Source: Leidyana gryllorum EB-2025a
Taxonomy: Eukaryota > Apicomplexa
Reading direction: 5' to 3'
Length of the DNA: 64,000 bases
Assembly (NCBI GenBank): GCA_048772705.1
Contig: JBLWGC010000173.1
Location: 1 to 64,000 of the forward strand
Under the pieces are notes generated by a model that was given only the letters and a program-made list of their open reading frames with translations, was not told the DNA's origin and searched no databases. Shown one piece after another: positions 45,764 to 55,583 of this stretch. Every line of letters begins with the position of its first letter. The first letter of the stretch is position 1. The position numbers were made by a program, and so were the translations under genes.

Positions 45764-47427
45764 TCAAGTTATAAAAAGGTCACAGCACACACGTGTTTGT
45801 ATGTTCCCCCGGTCTCCTACGAAATTGGGTGGCTGTCCGGTTGGCGCCCACGAGGCGTACAGTACTACCCTATGACTATTTTTACCATTAAGCGACGTCA
45901 CCAGTACTATTTCCTTGCGGAGATCAATCATTTCTACCCTGGGTACCTGATCATCATTGAGTGGATGCAGAGGCGCCAAAGGTCGATGTCGGAAGCCGAC
46001 CTCTAATAGCCTTGAGACCTCACCAATGAGTAAAATCTGGTGTAGAATGTATTCCCGCGCTCGTAGCCTAATCTCGCGTGATTGGTCCTCTTTGCCAGTC
46101 CAGCATGAGAGACATGTGCGTGTGCCACCTGCCCGCCATCTGGCTGCCCCATCGCTTTTGAGACCCAAGTCACAGTGCCCCATGTAATCAAGAGAAGCAT
46201 CTCCCGCACTCAGTAGCATCAGCTGCTCCAGCGGTGGGAGATGAAGGGTCACTTTCCCCAGAAAGTCAAGGCTGCTATCCTGCCCAATATGCCCGTGGGC
46301 ACATTCGAAGGGATTCCGATTGGGGGTGGAGCCCGATCTTGGCAGAATCCACAGCTTCTGGAATCGTTGAAAGGAATCGTTCCCGAGTCCGTTCCTACTT
46401 CCATCAACTCTTCGGTTTGGGCGACCGGCTCTATAATTCCTTTATGCTCGTGACCCTCCGTCAGATGACCCAGAAGGAGTCTCATTAAGGGAGCATGGAT
46501 TAGCAGGGCTCTAAATCCCGCCGAGTATTTATCAGGACGTGTATGGCACAAGTACAGAGCGAAATGCCTTCCCGTCTCCCAAGGAGCTTATCTAGCACAC
46601 CAACGCTGACTAATACTTTCTGAAGTACCCCTCTTTGTCTGTATCCACGACCAAAGCGCCCTCCAACGATGATCGGACCGCCTTTGGATCCAATGAGGTG
46701 ACGTCTGCTTTTGGCTGAGCCGAACAGCGTGATGTTGGAGTAGCACATCCCTCGTTTCCATTGAACCCGTTTGCGGGTAGCCTTGCGCAGGGACTCCAAG
46801 TTCACGTTAGCATACTCAACGAGAAGAAAGGACCGCGGCCGTATGGAGAGGTTGTCCAGCTGGCTCGGGGGAGGTGCTCCCCCCGCTTCTCTGTCTCGGG
46901 ATCAGAAATAACCTCACCCCTCCCACCATGTCGATGTATTGAACAAAGCGCATCCTGATAGGCTGAGGGATGTCGTAGGAGAGCATACCGGCCACTGCTC
47001 GTACGGGCAGAAGGCCAGCGGTCTCATCATAGTGTTGTTCGTCGACAGTCCATCTGCGCAGCCACCGGCAAAAGTGCTGACACGAGGAGTCCCGTGTTTC
47101 CGATATTGAACTCTCTGTTTCGAGCGTAACATTGCTATTGAGTTCCCCGAACTCCGAGTTGTAACGGTCAACTATGGCTCGGCGGAATTCCTGGGGATCG
47201 GTGTAGTGACCGCTATCATGTAACAAGCTGTAACATTCCGCCAATGTCGCCATTACAGGTTTGAACCGTTCCAAATCCATTCTGCCCGTTTGAATCCAAC
47301 TTTCAACATCAGCCGTCGTCAGCCAACACAATGCGTTCCCTATCTGCGCCACCACCATTGAGGCGACTTCTGTACCTCGCGCCAAGGCGCCTCTCCGTCT
47401 TGACCGTTGGACTCTGATGTGGGCCAT
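45764..47427 (-). pseudogene. Broken paralogue D of the A-F family
   Basis: Family order can be followed through several minus-strand frames. 47427-46816 starts MAHIRVQRSRRRGALARG and reaches IPQPIRMRFVQYIDMVGG (the RFCRYLEMME position). 46805-46500 has a Tyr/Ser plus glycine region. 46551-46249 carries AQTEELMEV, matching QTEELMAV in gene E. 46252-45764 ends with DLRKEIVLVTSLNGKNSHR, which matches the WRDNEIICIITPPGQ segment of gene B. At least two frame changes and stops interrupt it, and the C-terminal CaaX is not seen. Introns could explain some breaks, but A-C have none, so decay is likelier. Confidence 0.65.
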
Positions 47428-47984
47428 AGTGCGTCAAAAATTTTTCCCATGGATCACTCTTCCCCTATGGCTTTGGGGTTTGGCGCGAGCGTCCTTCGGA
47501 GTGTGTCTAAGCTGAGCAATTCATCTCGGACCATTCTGCACAGAATCGTATTTCTCAGCAGTGAACCGGCTACGAATGTTTCTTTTGGCGTCACAGTAAT
47601 GTCGTCTGCAGTCAAACGTAAGTATCGAGGGCGGACATGTTCCATTTCGCGACTGAAAGGGCTCAAGGTACATCAGCGTGATGGTCACTGAACACCAATT
47701 GCAAAGAATGCACAATTCCAGCTCGGTTTGCACTCATCCGATACCTTGAAGTTCGTTCCGGGCCATAGACTGAATCGGGATTCACTTAGATTAGTTTCTG
47801 CAGAGCGCAGGTATGTGTTTGTTGGCCGGTGTCTCCGTGGTGACCGGCCCGTCAGTTCAAATGGGAGATGCATACCGAAATAAAAGAAGTCACACAAATG
47901 GTTCATCTTTTCAGAGTTGCCTGAACCTGTAGTTTGGTGTCGCTCTGAGATTGGGCTAACTGAGTTACACCCCATAACGATCTC
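47428..47984. other. Interval between gene E and pseudogene D
   Basis: Contains small minus-strand frames (47975-47685 and 47666-47454) with no resemblance to the family or to known proteins. Possibly decayed 3' sequence of gene E. Confidence 0.4.
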
Positions 47985-49124
47985 TCAGCTCCGATCAATA
48001 GGCAAGAAACCTCCGGTGTAAGTATTCTCCGACGGATCCCACAGCTGCAACATTTTCCCGCGTCTCCTTCCGTTCGCAGTCCCCTCGACCCAGTCGTGGA
48101 TCCTGCCATGGGGGATCTCGTTCCAGCCCCTGTTGTGGACCACAGGGTGCGAAAGAGCCGCATCGAGGGTGTTCCATGTCCTGTTCTCGGGTGCATCCTC
48201 CAGATTGAGGGATACGATTCGTCCATAAGGCCCGATCACTAACATTTGGCATGGGCTCAATTTGCTTTCCCCCAAAATCGCCACATACGATCGGGGCAGA
48301 ACGTCGACCTGGAGTGGTCGCAAGTTAATGTTCCATATCTTGGTGAAGTTCGATTGGCCGTTTGGGTCTGATGTCGTCGTACAGCGTGACAGGACCAGCT
48401 TGAAGATCTCCGGTTTAATGTCGGGGACCAGCCGCAAAAGTGCATCCCTGACATGAAGAAAAACTTCGCCCCTTTCACGGTGTGGGAAGGCGTTGGCAAC
48501 AGCCATCAACTCCTCAGTTTGCGATATGGCCTCTGGTATTGTGATTGATGAAGCCTGTGTACCCTGTTTGCCCGCAAGCAGTTTCGCCAACACGGCATCT
48601 TCGAAAATTTCTCTAGACTGCGCGGACAACTTTCGCGTAGAGTTGTTGCGGTCGAGGGCGTCCTGAATTTCTAGTCGAACACTGTCCATTGTGTGAAGGA
48701 GGAGTGGGGCACAGTCAAGATTCAGTTGCGAAGTTTGGGGCCACTCAGGATGGGCATTCCATTCCGCCACGAGCTCGCCTTGTTCCGACAACCCGAGTCT
48801 GTATCGTAGTGGGGTGGACCCTCTCCCCGGTTTGGGCTTGAGACATTTCTCGATTTCCCAGTGGACTGTATCGTGGTCCAAAGGGTTAATCATCTTGAGC
48901 AGGAAGTCAGCATTCAGGTTCTTTGTCTTTCCGACCCCTGGCTCGACAAGATTTGGCACAGAGCGGAGGTGATCGTTCTGGACGGATTCCGGTGAAGTAA
49001 CTTCTTCAAGTGATACGGAGGGTACGGCACATCCGCTGCTCTGGGTGAACATGCCTGATGCAAGTCTCGCGCAATTCATAAAAGCATTTTGGCTTCTTCG
49101 CGGTTGCACTCTGATTGGTGACAT
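47985..49124 (-). CDS. Family member E: leader joined directly to the C-terminal half
   Basis: 379 aa from ATG 49124 (MSPIRVQPRRSQNAFMN). The first 56 residues match the family leader. From about residue 60 (EPGVGKTKNLNADFLLKMIN, then LRYRLGLSEQGELV) the sequence corresponds to the VGLRVAPNGSCKV region and beyond, so the middle third (RFCRYLE to YLFAVVYNE) is missing. It continues through QTEELMAVANAFPHRERGEV and VRDALLRLVPDIKPEIFKLV and ends in GGFLPIDRS without a CaaX box. The leader lies inside the 856-bp duplicated unit and the body lies outside it. It may be an expressed short form or a fortuitous fusion. Confidence 0.6.
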   Translation of the reverse strand: MSPIRVQPRRSQNAFMNCARLASGMFTQSSGCAVPSVSLEEVTSPESVQNDHLRSVPNLVEPGVGKTKNLNADFLLKMINPLDHDTVHWEIEKCLKPKPGRGSTPLRYRLGLSEQGELVAEWNAHPEWPQTSQLNLDCAPLLLHTMDSVRLEIQDALDRNNSTRKLSAQSREIFEDAVLAKLLAGKQGTQASSITIPEAISQTEELMAVANAFPHRERGEVFLHVRDALLRLVPDIKPEIFKLVLSRCTTTSDPNGQSNFTKIWNINLRPLQVDVLPRSYVAILGESKLSPCQMLVIGPYGRIVSLNLEDAPENRTWNTLDAALSHPVVHNRGWNEIPHGRIHDWVEGTANGRRRGKMLQLWDPSENTYTGGFLPIDRS

Positions 49125-49810
49125 TGTGACTTCAGCAATTGGATAAATCCACAATAAATTACAATTTTTTGGATGTCGACGACAAATAAGACATAACAGC
49201 AGAATGCTCTCAAATTGCTCTGGACGACCGGAGTGGCACGGAACCGACCGCTAAACTCCACAGTGACACTTCACCGCCCCCCTCGAAGACACGTAGTGTC
49301 CACCGGCGTAGATAAGGCGAGCTTGCCACAACTGCTGCTCCACACCCTCCAAAGCGATGTCCCCCATCGGTACGTCGTAGCCGCAACGTCATCAAGGTGG
49401 TCACTAAAACGAGTTTCTTCTCGTCCAGAGGGCCCTCGTAGGGTCTTCTCCTGGTGTCCTCCCTCTCAGAGTGCGAAGGCCTCTGTCGGCTTTTCTGAGG
49501 TCCGAGTGAGTCGTCGAAACGCGACTCTTTTCTGAAGAAGCGGGTGGGTGGCCGGCCACCATCGTTTGTCGACTTGTTGAGACACAAAACACCTCTGCGC
49601 CGCCTTCAGGTCTCCCACTATCTCGATGTATCGGCAAAAGCTCGTTGAATCTCCTTTTTGGAGCCCCCTGGATGAGTATGTCGGCGGCCATAACCTACAA
49701 AGGGATCCAGCGGCCTGTATTCGTGGTATCCAGAGTCTGAGCCTCCCATCCATCCCAGAGCTACAGATGTTTCCGAGCACCCGTGAGCGGCCCTGTCCAC
49801 CGAGTATGTA
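48955..49810 (-). repeat. 856-bp tandem duplication, unit 1
   Basis: Near-identical to 49811-50666. It carries (reading minus) a decayed middle fragment of the family followed by a leader. Left edge at GGCACAGAGCGGAGGTGATC. Confidence 0.95.
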
Positions 49811-49980
49811 GGCACAGAGCGGAGGTGATCGTTCTGGACGGATTCCGGTGAAGTAACTTCTTCAAGTGATGCGGAGGGTACGGCACATCCGCTGCTCTGG
49901 GTGAACATGCCTGATGCAAGTCTCGCGCAATTCATAAAAGCACTTTGGCTTCTTCGCGGTTGCACTTTGATTGGTGACAT
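49210..49980 (-). pseudogene. Family fragment F: leader plus decayed middle part
   Basis: ATG 49980 opens a 120-aa frame (MSPIKVQPRRSQSAFMN) equal to the leader of gene E, running over the duplication junction at 49811 and stopping at 49618. In another frame, 49780-49466 encodes STSFCRYIEIVGDLKAAQ, the counterpart of RFCRYLEMMELLP in C. Downstream frames have lost the family pattern. This is a broken copy put together by the tandem duplication. Confidence 0.6.
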
Positions 49981-50666
49981 TGTGACTGCAGCAATTGGAT
50001 AAATCCACAATAATTAACAAATTTATGGATGTCGACGACAAATAAGACATAACAGCAGAATGCTCTCAAATTGCTCTGGACGACCGGAGTGGCACGGAAC
50101 CGACCGCTAAACTCCACAGTGACACTTCACCGCCCCCCTCGAAGACACGTAGTGTCCACCGGCGTAGATAAGGCGAGCTTGCCACAACTGCTGCTCCACA
50201 CCCTCCAAAGCGATGTCCCCCATCGGTACGTCGTAGCCGCAACGTCATCAAGGTGGTCACTGAAACGAGTTTCTTCTCGTCCAGAGGGCCCTCGTAGGGT
50301 CTTCTCCTGGTGTCCTCCCTCTCAGAGTGCGAAGGCCTCTGTCGGCTTTTCTGAGGTCCGAGTGAGTCGTCGAAACGCGACTCTTTTCTGAAGAAGCGGG
50401 TGGGTGGCCGGCCACCATCGTTTGTCGACTTGTTGAGACACAAAACACCTCTGCGCCGCCTTCAGGTCTCCCACTATCTCGATGTATCGGCAAAAGCTCG
50501 TTGAATCTCCTTTTTGGAGCCCCCTGGATGAGTATGTCGGCGGCCATAACCTACAAAGAGATCCAGCGGCCTGTATTCGTGGTATCCAGAGTCTGAGCCT
50601 CCCATCCACCCCAGAGCTACAGATGTTTCCGAGCACCCGTGAGCGGCGCTGTCGACCGAGTATGTA
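49811..50666 (-). repeat. 856-bp tandem duplication, unit 2
   Basis: Second copy, offset exactly 856 bases (for example 49215 equals 50071). A few substitutions separate the copies. Its right edge, CCGAGTATGTAG, is the same as that of unit 1. Confidence 0.95.
50066..50636 (-). pseudogene. Family fragment F', middle part in duplicate unit 2
   Basis: Same decayed FCRYIEIVGDLK segment and following frames as in 49210-49780, with no leader upstream of it (sequence beyond 50666 is unrelated). Confidence 0.55.
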
Positions 50667-50990
50667 GTCCGGTCAGCAGTGTGGTGAGAGGACGAATACT
50701 CTGTATGGGTTCAGCAATTACGGATCGATGCATAAATTAATAAGTGAAGACGATTGGTTGATGTGTGCGAGGCACGTTGGCTTCCATTTAGACGTTGAAT
50801 CTGAGGACGACTGTTGTCCCACAGGTCGTTTGGAAAGATTTCTTATCTTTATACAAAACAAGTTGAGATTGTTTGATTGATTGAGTGTCGTCAGCGGGCC
50901 GTGGAAGACGTGGAGGCAGTCAAGAAATGGTACCATTAGACAGAGAGGGATTTTGGTCTAAATAGAGCTCCCAATTCATCAAAGCTGGTA
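50667..50990. other. AT-richer spacer right of the duplication
   Basis: No gene seen. This marks the end of the accessory family region and the promoter side of the next plus-strand gene. Confidence 0.5.
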
Positions 50991-51401
50991 ATGCGCACGG
51001 CAGGAATACCTAAGCGCAACGTATCGTCACCCCCTGATTTACACAACTCTGCTATTGGAGACGACTGTTCTAGTCCGTCTCACCTCGTGGTAACAAGGTC
51101 GGGCATCGATCGGAAATTGTACAGGTCAGATGAAGACCTCGACGGAACCTCTCGCCGGATAGAGAATTATATTTGCAACATTCAACCTCTTGAAGACTCG
51201 GAGGATCAGTTCCTAGATCAATTCAGCCGAGAGAGTTCCTGTATCACACTGGAAGGTCCCAGAATGCGTACACGCTCTGAAAGCTGTTTATGGGGAGACG
51301 ATCAACTCGACCGCTTGAGGGACGCCAACTATAAGTCACCAAGACGTGGCGGCGAAGAGTCTAGACGCTCACTGCTGCTGATACCACCCCGCCACTCCTA
51401 G
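50991..51401 (+). CDS. Unknown 136-aa Ser/Arg/Asp-rich protein
   Basis: Single exon from ATG 50991. Hydrophilic, with Ser/Arg/Asp clusters (SRESSCITLEGPRMRTRSES) that could be phosphorylation sites. No domain. Its stop lies 32 bases before the NOP16 ATG on the same strand. Confidence 0.5.
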   Translation: MRTAGIPKRNVSSPPDLHNSAIGDDCSSPSHLVVTRSGIDRKLYRSDEDLDGTSRRIENYICNIQPLEDSEDQFLDQFSRESSCITLEGPRMRTRSESCLWGDDQLDRLRDANYKSPRRGGEESRRSLLLIPPRHS

Positions 51402-51433
51402 AATTAAGTACGCTTTTTTTGGCGCCCCCACCC

Positions 51434-51925
51434 ATGGCCATTAAGAAAACGCGAGCCAAAACCCGCAAACCCGTCTCCAGGCGGCCTGTGGAGCTCCGCC
51501 ATAAGCGACCTCTTCATCGACGCACTGTGGAACCCACCATCCGCGAGCATTGGGATATCCGTAAAACTCTCAAACAGAATCTGAGCTCCATAAAACTGAG
51601 TGATTTTGCGCCACGTCTCCCGGATACCGACCACTACGAGCAAAAAGTGGTCAACAAGTGAGTCCACAGCCCCGACGCCCACAATATTTATCTGTACCCC
51701 ACAGTCTGAGCGAACCCGATGCCAAAATAATCAAGCGACTCATTGATAAATACGGACAGGATGACGTTAAGGTGAGCCCCAGCGCATGAGAAAGCCCGTC
51801 CAACCAAAATTTAGGCCATGGCCAAGGACATCAAGCGCAACAAATGGCAATGGACACCGGCGGAACTGAAGAAAAAGATTGCCAAGTACGCCGCCGGCTT
51901 AGTAGCAAAGCCCATCGGTGAATAA
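51434..51925 (+). CDS. NOP16: Nucleolar protein 16 (NOP16-like, 60S biogenesis)
   Basis: Exons 51434-51657, 51705-51771 and 51815-51925, 133 aa against about 180 in animals. The very basic N-terminus (MAIKKTRAKTRKP) is followed by IREHWDIRKTLKQNLSSIKL, matching the HAWD..S..QN segment of NOP16. The C-terminal module IIKRLIDKYGQD, then DVKAMAKDIKRNKWQWTPAE and LKKKI is the SANT-like signature of the family (LI.KYG.DY.AMARD.K.N..Q.T..Q). NOP16 acts in early large-subunit ribosome assembly in the nucleolus. Splice phases are consistent across both introns (47 and 43 bases). Confidence 0.88.
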
Positions 51926-52453
51926 AGATCATTTTGGAGGTTCGGGAAGCAACACTATGCCCACAACGCTTCGTCATCCCATCTTTCCATACAGCGATTC
52001 GAGCAACAAGTGCCGTTCCGGCGCCTACAAACAGACAAGGATAGCGAGGGAGTTATAAGTAATTACAAAGTCCTAACCGCAAACAACGATACATAATGTG
52101 CACAGATTTGATATTCAGTTGCCTAAACGATCGCTCTCCGGACAGGCGTCTCTCACTGAGTGTGTGTGCCTCCCTTCATCGTGTGTGTGCTTGATCGTTT
52201 GAATCATTGCTCTCTTGGCCGGGCCTCCTTTAGTCGCCATTGTACGTACAGCCTAGAAGATCGTTGTCAACGCCAGGCTTATCAAGGTATCTTCATGCAT
52301 GCGACCCGATCGACGCAAAAATGGCTGCTATCCATTAGAAAGACTGATAGGTGACGGTCGCGGGGTCCGAGCTGCTCCAAGTCTGAAGCAGAGGTCAGAC
52401 TTTCCAATCTCATGTGGATTGCTATATATACAGAGATAGTGAACCAATCGCTA
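51926..52453. other. Convergent intergenic region
   Basis: 3' flanks of NOP16 (plus) and the RING gene (minus). No gene seen. Confidence 0.5.
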
Positions 52454-53695
52454 TCACGTTCTGTTCTGAGTGGATTGAGAAGCAGGGGCGGCAGCACCCC
52501 TATTTTCTTGTGTGGCTTGCTCATCCCGACTTCGTATGAGATCGACAATGTTTGTACGGCACAGAGGGCAGTGCTGCGATCTGCCAAGCCAGACTTGGAC
52601 GCAGCTCGCATGGAACACGTGTCTGGCCGGGTCACAGGGTAGTTGTAGAATCTCATCCTCGGGCGCGAACTCTATCTGACAGATTGGACAGCTTGGCGCC
52701 GGTGGAGTACTGCCGGTAGACGTTGGCAGGCCTGCAGGAGAGACGCCCGGCATCTGTGTGGGAGCTTCTGCGGCTCCGATAGTGGTTGGGGAGCCAGCGT
52801 TACTACCAAAACGCGCTAGTAAGCCAGCAACAGTGTTGGTGATATTAGGCACTCGCATCTGGTTGAGTAGATGGCTGTCCTCGTGAGTGGGCAAAGTTCC
52901 TCCAGAGGTGGGCGGCACAGCAGGCGAGACAACTGGTTGAGCGGCTTGACTGATATGAATGCTCCCGGAGGCCATTGCTTCCCGATAAGTGGTAGGGACC
53001 AAGCGGGCCATGACGTCTTCCGGCGCCGGCGTCTGGTTGGTGGTGGCTTCAGTGGGTCCAACGACGAGCGGTATGAGCCTTTCTCTGACCCATCCGAAGC
53101 GGGTGAGACACATTAAACAGGGGACGCAGCACAGGAAGAGGATACAGGGGAAGAAGAGGACCAATGACTGAACGATCCAGCCAAAAAGAGACCAGGCCTT
53201 GGCAGCAGTGGTGGCTTCACACGACTTGGTGGGCCAATTCACAAATATGGCTTGAATTCCGTAGAGATACCATGCGAGCACAAAGACTTCAAGGAGCAGT
53301 TCCAAGCAAAAGATGGCTTTGGCCCCACCTCCACGTCGACGGAGGAACAAAACATAAATCAATGTGGTGATAGAGGAACGAATGACCATTGAGCTCATCC
53401 AGACTGTGGACCAAATCTTCAAGTCGTAGTCGTCGCAACGGTCAGTTAGACTCTCGCTCCAGTGGCCGCGGTACAGCAGCTGCTGCCAAATCAAGAGGCC
53501 GGTATTCAGAGCCAGGTCGACTAATCGGAAGTACAAAGCGTGAGTATATGCCGTTTGAGCTCTCCTAGTTGTGGCAGCATCAGGGGCTGTACCCACAGGT
53601 TGTTGTGAGTCATTTCGTACGTAAATAACAAAGTGGTCACTCTCCCTCCTCTCAGGAGCGGGAAAGTGGCCCCCCTCTTCCAGTCTTCCGGCCAT
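52454..53695 (-). CDS. Multi-pass membrane RING-H2 E3 ubiquitin ligase
   Basis: Single exon, 413 aa from ATG 53695. About four hydrophobic segments occupy the N-terminal half (around LYFRLVDLALNTGLLIWQQL; IWSTVWMSSMVIRSSITTLI; FCLELLLEVFVLAWYLYGI; LFGWIVQSLVLFFPCILFLC). A Pro/Thr-rich linker leads to a C-terminal RING-H2: CPIC-x14-C-x4-H-x2-H-x2-C-x10-CPLC, with the zinc ligands in C-C-C-H-H-C-C-C order. Such proteins transfer ubiquitin from an E2 at ER, Golgi or plasma membranes. The topology puts the RING in the cytosol. The precise orthologue is not identifiable. Confidence 0.85.
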   Translation of the reverse strand: MAGRLEEGGHFPAPERRESDHFVIYVRNDSQQPVGTAPDAATTRRAQTAYTHALYFRLVDLALNTGLLIWQQLLYRGHWSESLTDRCDDYDLKIWSTVWMSSMVIRSSITTLIYVLFLRRRGGGAKAIFCLELLLEVFVLAWYLYGIQAIFVNWPTKSCEATTAAKAWSLFGWIVQSLVLFFPCILFLCCVPCLMCLTRFGWVRERLIPLVVGPTEATTNQTPAPEDVMARLVPTTYREAMASGSIHISQAAQPVVSPAVPPTSGGTLPTHEDSHLLNQMRVPNITNTVAGLLARFGSNAGSPTTIGAAEAPTQMPGVSPAGLPTSTGSTPPAPSCPICQIEFAPEDEILQLPCDPARHVFHASCVQVWLGRSQHCPLCRTNIVDLIRSRDEQATQENRGAAAPASQSTQNRT

Positions 53696-55583
53696 CTTTG
53701 GGACCACTCAGTACCCATATACTGACAGTCTCCAGGTCTGTGCACTTTTTATACCCGAAAAATGCCACGCATGGCCTCACTAATAGTCGGTGCACCACCC
53801 GCAGTTTGCTCCCACATTTCCCCTCCCAGGCAGTCGCGCGACCGCGCGGTGTGTTTCGCGTGCGAATGACTATTTAGTCTGTATCTAGCGATATGCGAAA
53901 GTGTGCGATCGAATTTCTTGAGATTGGTCTACCCACCGAATTGAGTGGGACCTCAGAGTGCACGCGTGTGTGGTCTTTGTGTTTGCGTGGTGATTCATAC
54001 CATAAGAAAAGTGAGGTACTCAGACGCCGCCAAAAACATGCATTGAGAATAGGACAGATGGTGCTTCTATATGCACAAGCGCAGTAGTTTTAGAGATATA
54101 TCAATGTCCATTGCACATTGATCAATGGTTGAATAGTAGAAGAGAGGAAACAAGTCCTAGTTAGTTTAGGTGGTCACGTTACGCGACCCCAGCGAGCGAG
54201 ATCGCACAATCTTCCTTTTGTTCAGTCAATTCGCACCTTCTGGTGTGCCGATTATGTGTGTCGGGAGGACATGACAGCACCATCAATATAAGAAGAAAGA
54301 GAAGTGAAGTGTAGTAGTAGCAGTGAGTAGTATTATTAGGTTGTCGGGACTGGCACTCTGGCCTCCAAGTGCCTCATTAGCCGACGACATGATTGGAGCA
54401 GGCGAAAGACAGCGAGTAGCAGATTTATATGACGCATTTGTCATTCAAGTTGTACAAAGGGGCGGCGTTTGGAGTCTATTGAGTTCTCGCTAGTGTGGTC
54501 TGTACAAATGACCGTTCCTACTTGCATAGTAAAAAAGTCTTGAGGGGGGGCTTCGTTTATTCCCAGAAAATGCGTGGTGGGCATCATCCTAAAGACAGAG
54601 CCACTCCCCCAGAAAGCGCGTCATAGCTGGTTGCGACAGTACTGCTCTTGGAATAAGCCACCTGACCTCTCTCAAGCTGTCCTCCGGAATACTTTTTGTT
54701 CTTCAGACGACGTCAGGTCCATCATTTCATGGACGTCATACGACATTCAGTACTTTTGGAGAAGGAAAAAGGCGTCCAATAGGTTGACTGGGTACGTCGG
54801 TTGGATCCACATTTCAGAACGTCAGATCGATTTTCATTTACCTGATAAGGCATCACACAGGAGACTTATCATTTTCCACCATATGTAACAGTGCTGAGTT
54901 TCAACAGGGCGGGCGACAGTTTCGGATCGTCGTCGTTGGCTACCACCAATTGTTGGGAGGCTCATTGACAGGGGTGGGTGGACGATAGACATTATGAAGC
55001 TATAAAGTGCGGACTCGGAAGGGAAGGTAAGGTAAGGGGAGGGCAGGGAGGAAAGGGACCGGAAGTGGAAGGGACATAAGATGACAGATAGATCGTCATG
55101 CTACGGATTCAAAACTCAGTACGAGCAGATCGCCGACTTCAGCAGCCACGTGAGATAGCAGCAGGAGCAGACAAAGACCAAGTGGGTTCTCGAACACACT
55201 TTATCCCCCACGCTACCACACTGAGAGGTACGGCCAGCGAAGGAGAAACAAGGAGCGTATGCAAATTGAGCTCGCAACCGCCCCATCACCATTACCATCT
55301 CTCCTTCGCCATTATCCACTCAGCCGTACCCGCCTGGGCGAAAATGCAAGACTTGCAACAGCCGAGGAGCTCTCGGCGATAGGTAGAGATAGCTTCTGCT
55401 GGAGACGTGGCTTGACTTGGCTCATCGAGAAGCAAGCGAGATCCACCCCGCCTAACGACCAATAATAACACCGGAATAGATCAACATTGGCATGCATCAA
55501 GTATGGTATTGGGTCATGAGCGAGACTCACGTGTTTGTTGAATGTCTGTGTTCCTCTACACACTCGCAGCCAATTACAAGACG
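53696..55583. other. 1.9-kb intergenic region
   Basis: No supported gene. Contains CACGCGTGTGTGG near 53961, about 270 bases upstream of the RING gene, and a purine-rich run (55017-55080, GGGAAGGTAAGGTAAGGGG-type). A 104-aa plus frame (54574-54888) has no recognisable features. Confidence 0.5.

Noticed and set aside
51434-51925. First reading as a ribosomal protein because of the basic N-terminus
   Set aside because: The C-terminal LIDKYGQD..AMAKDIKRNKWQWTP module is NOP16, not a ribosomal protein.
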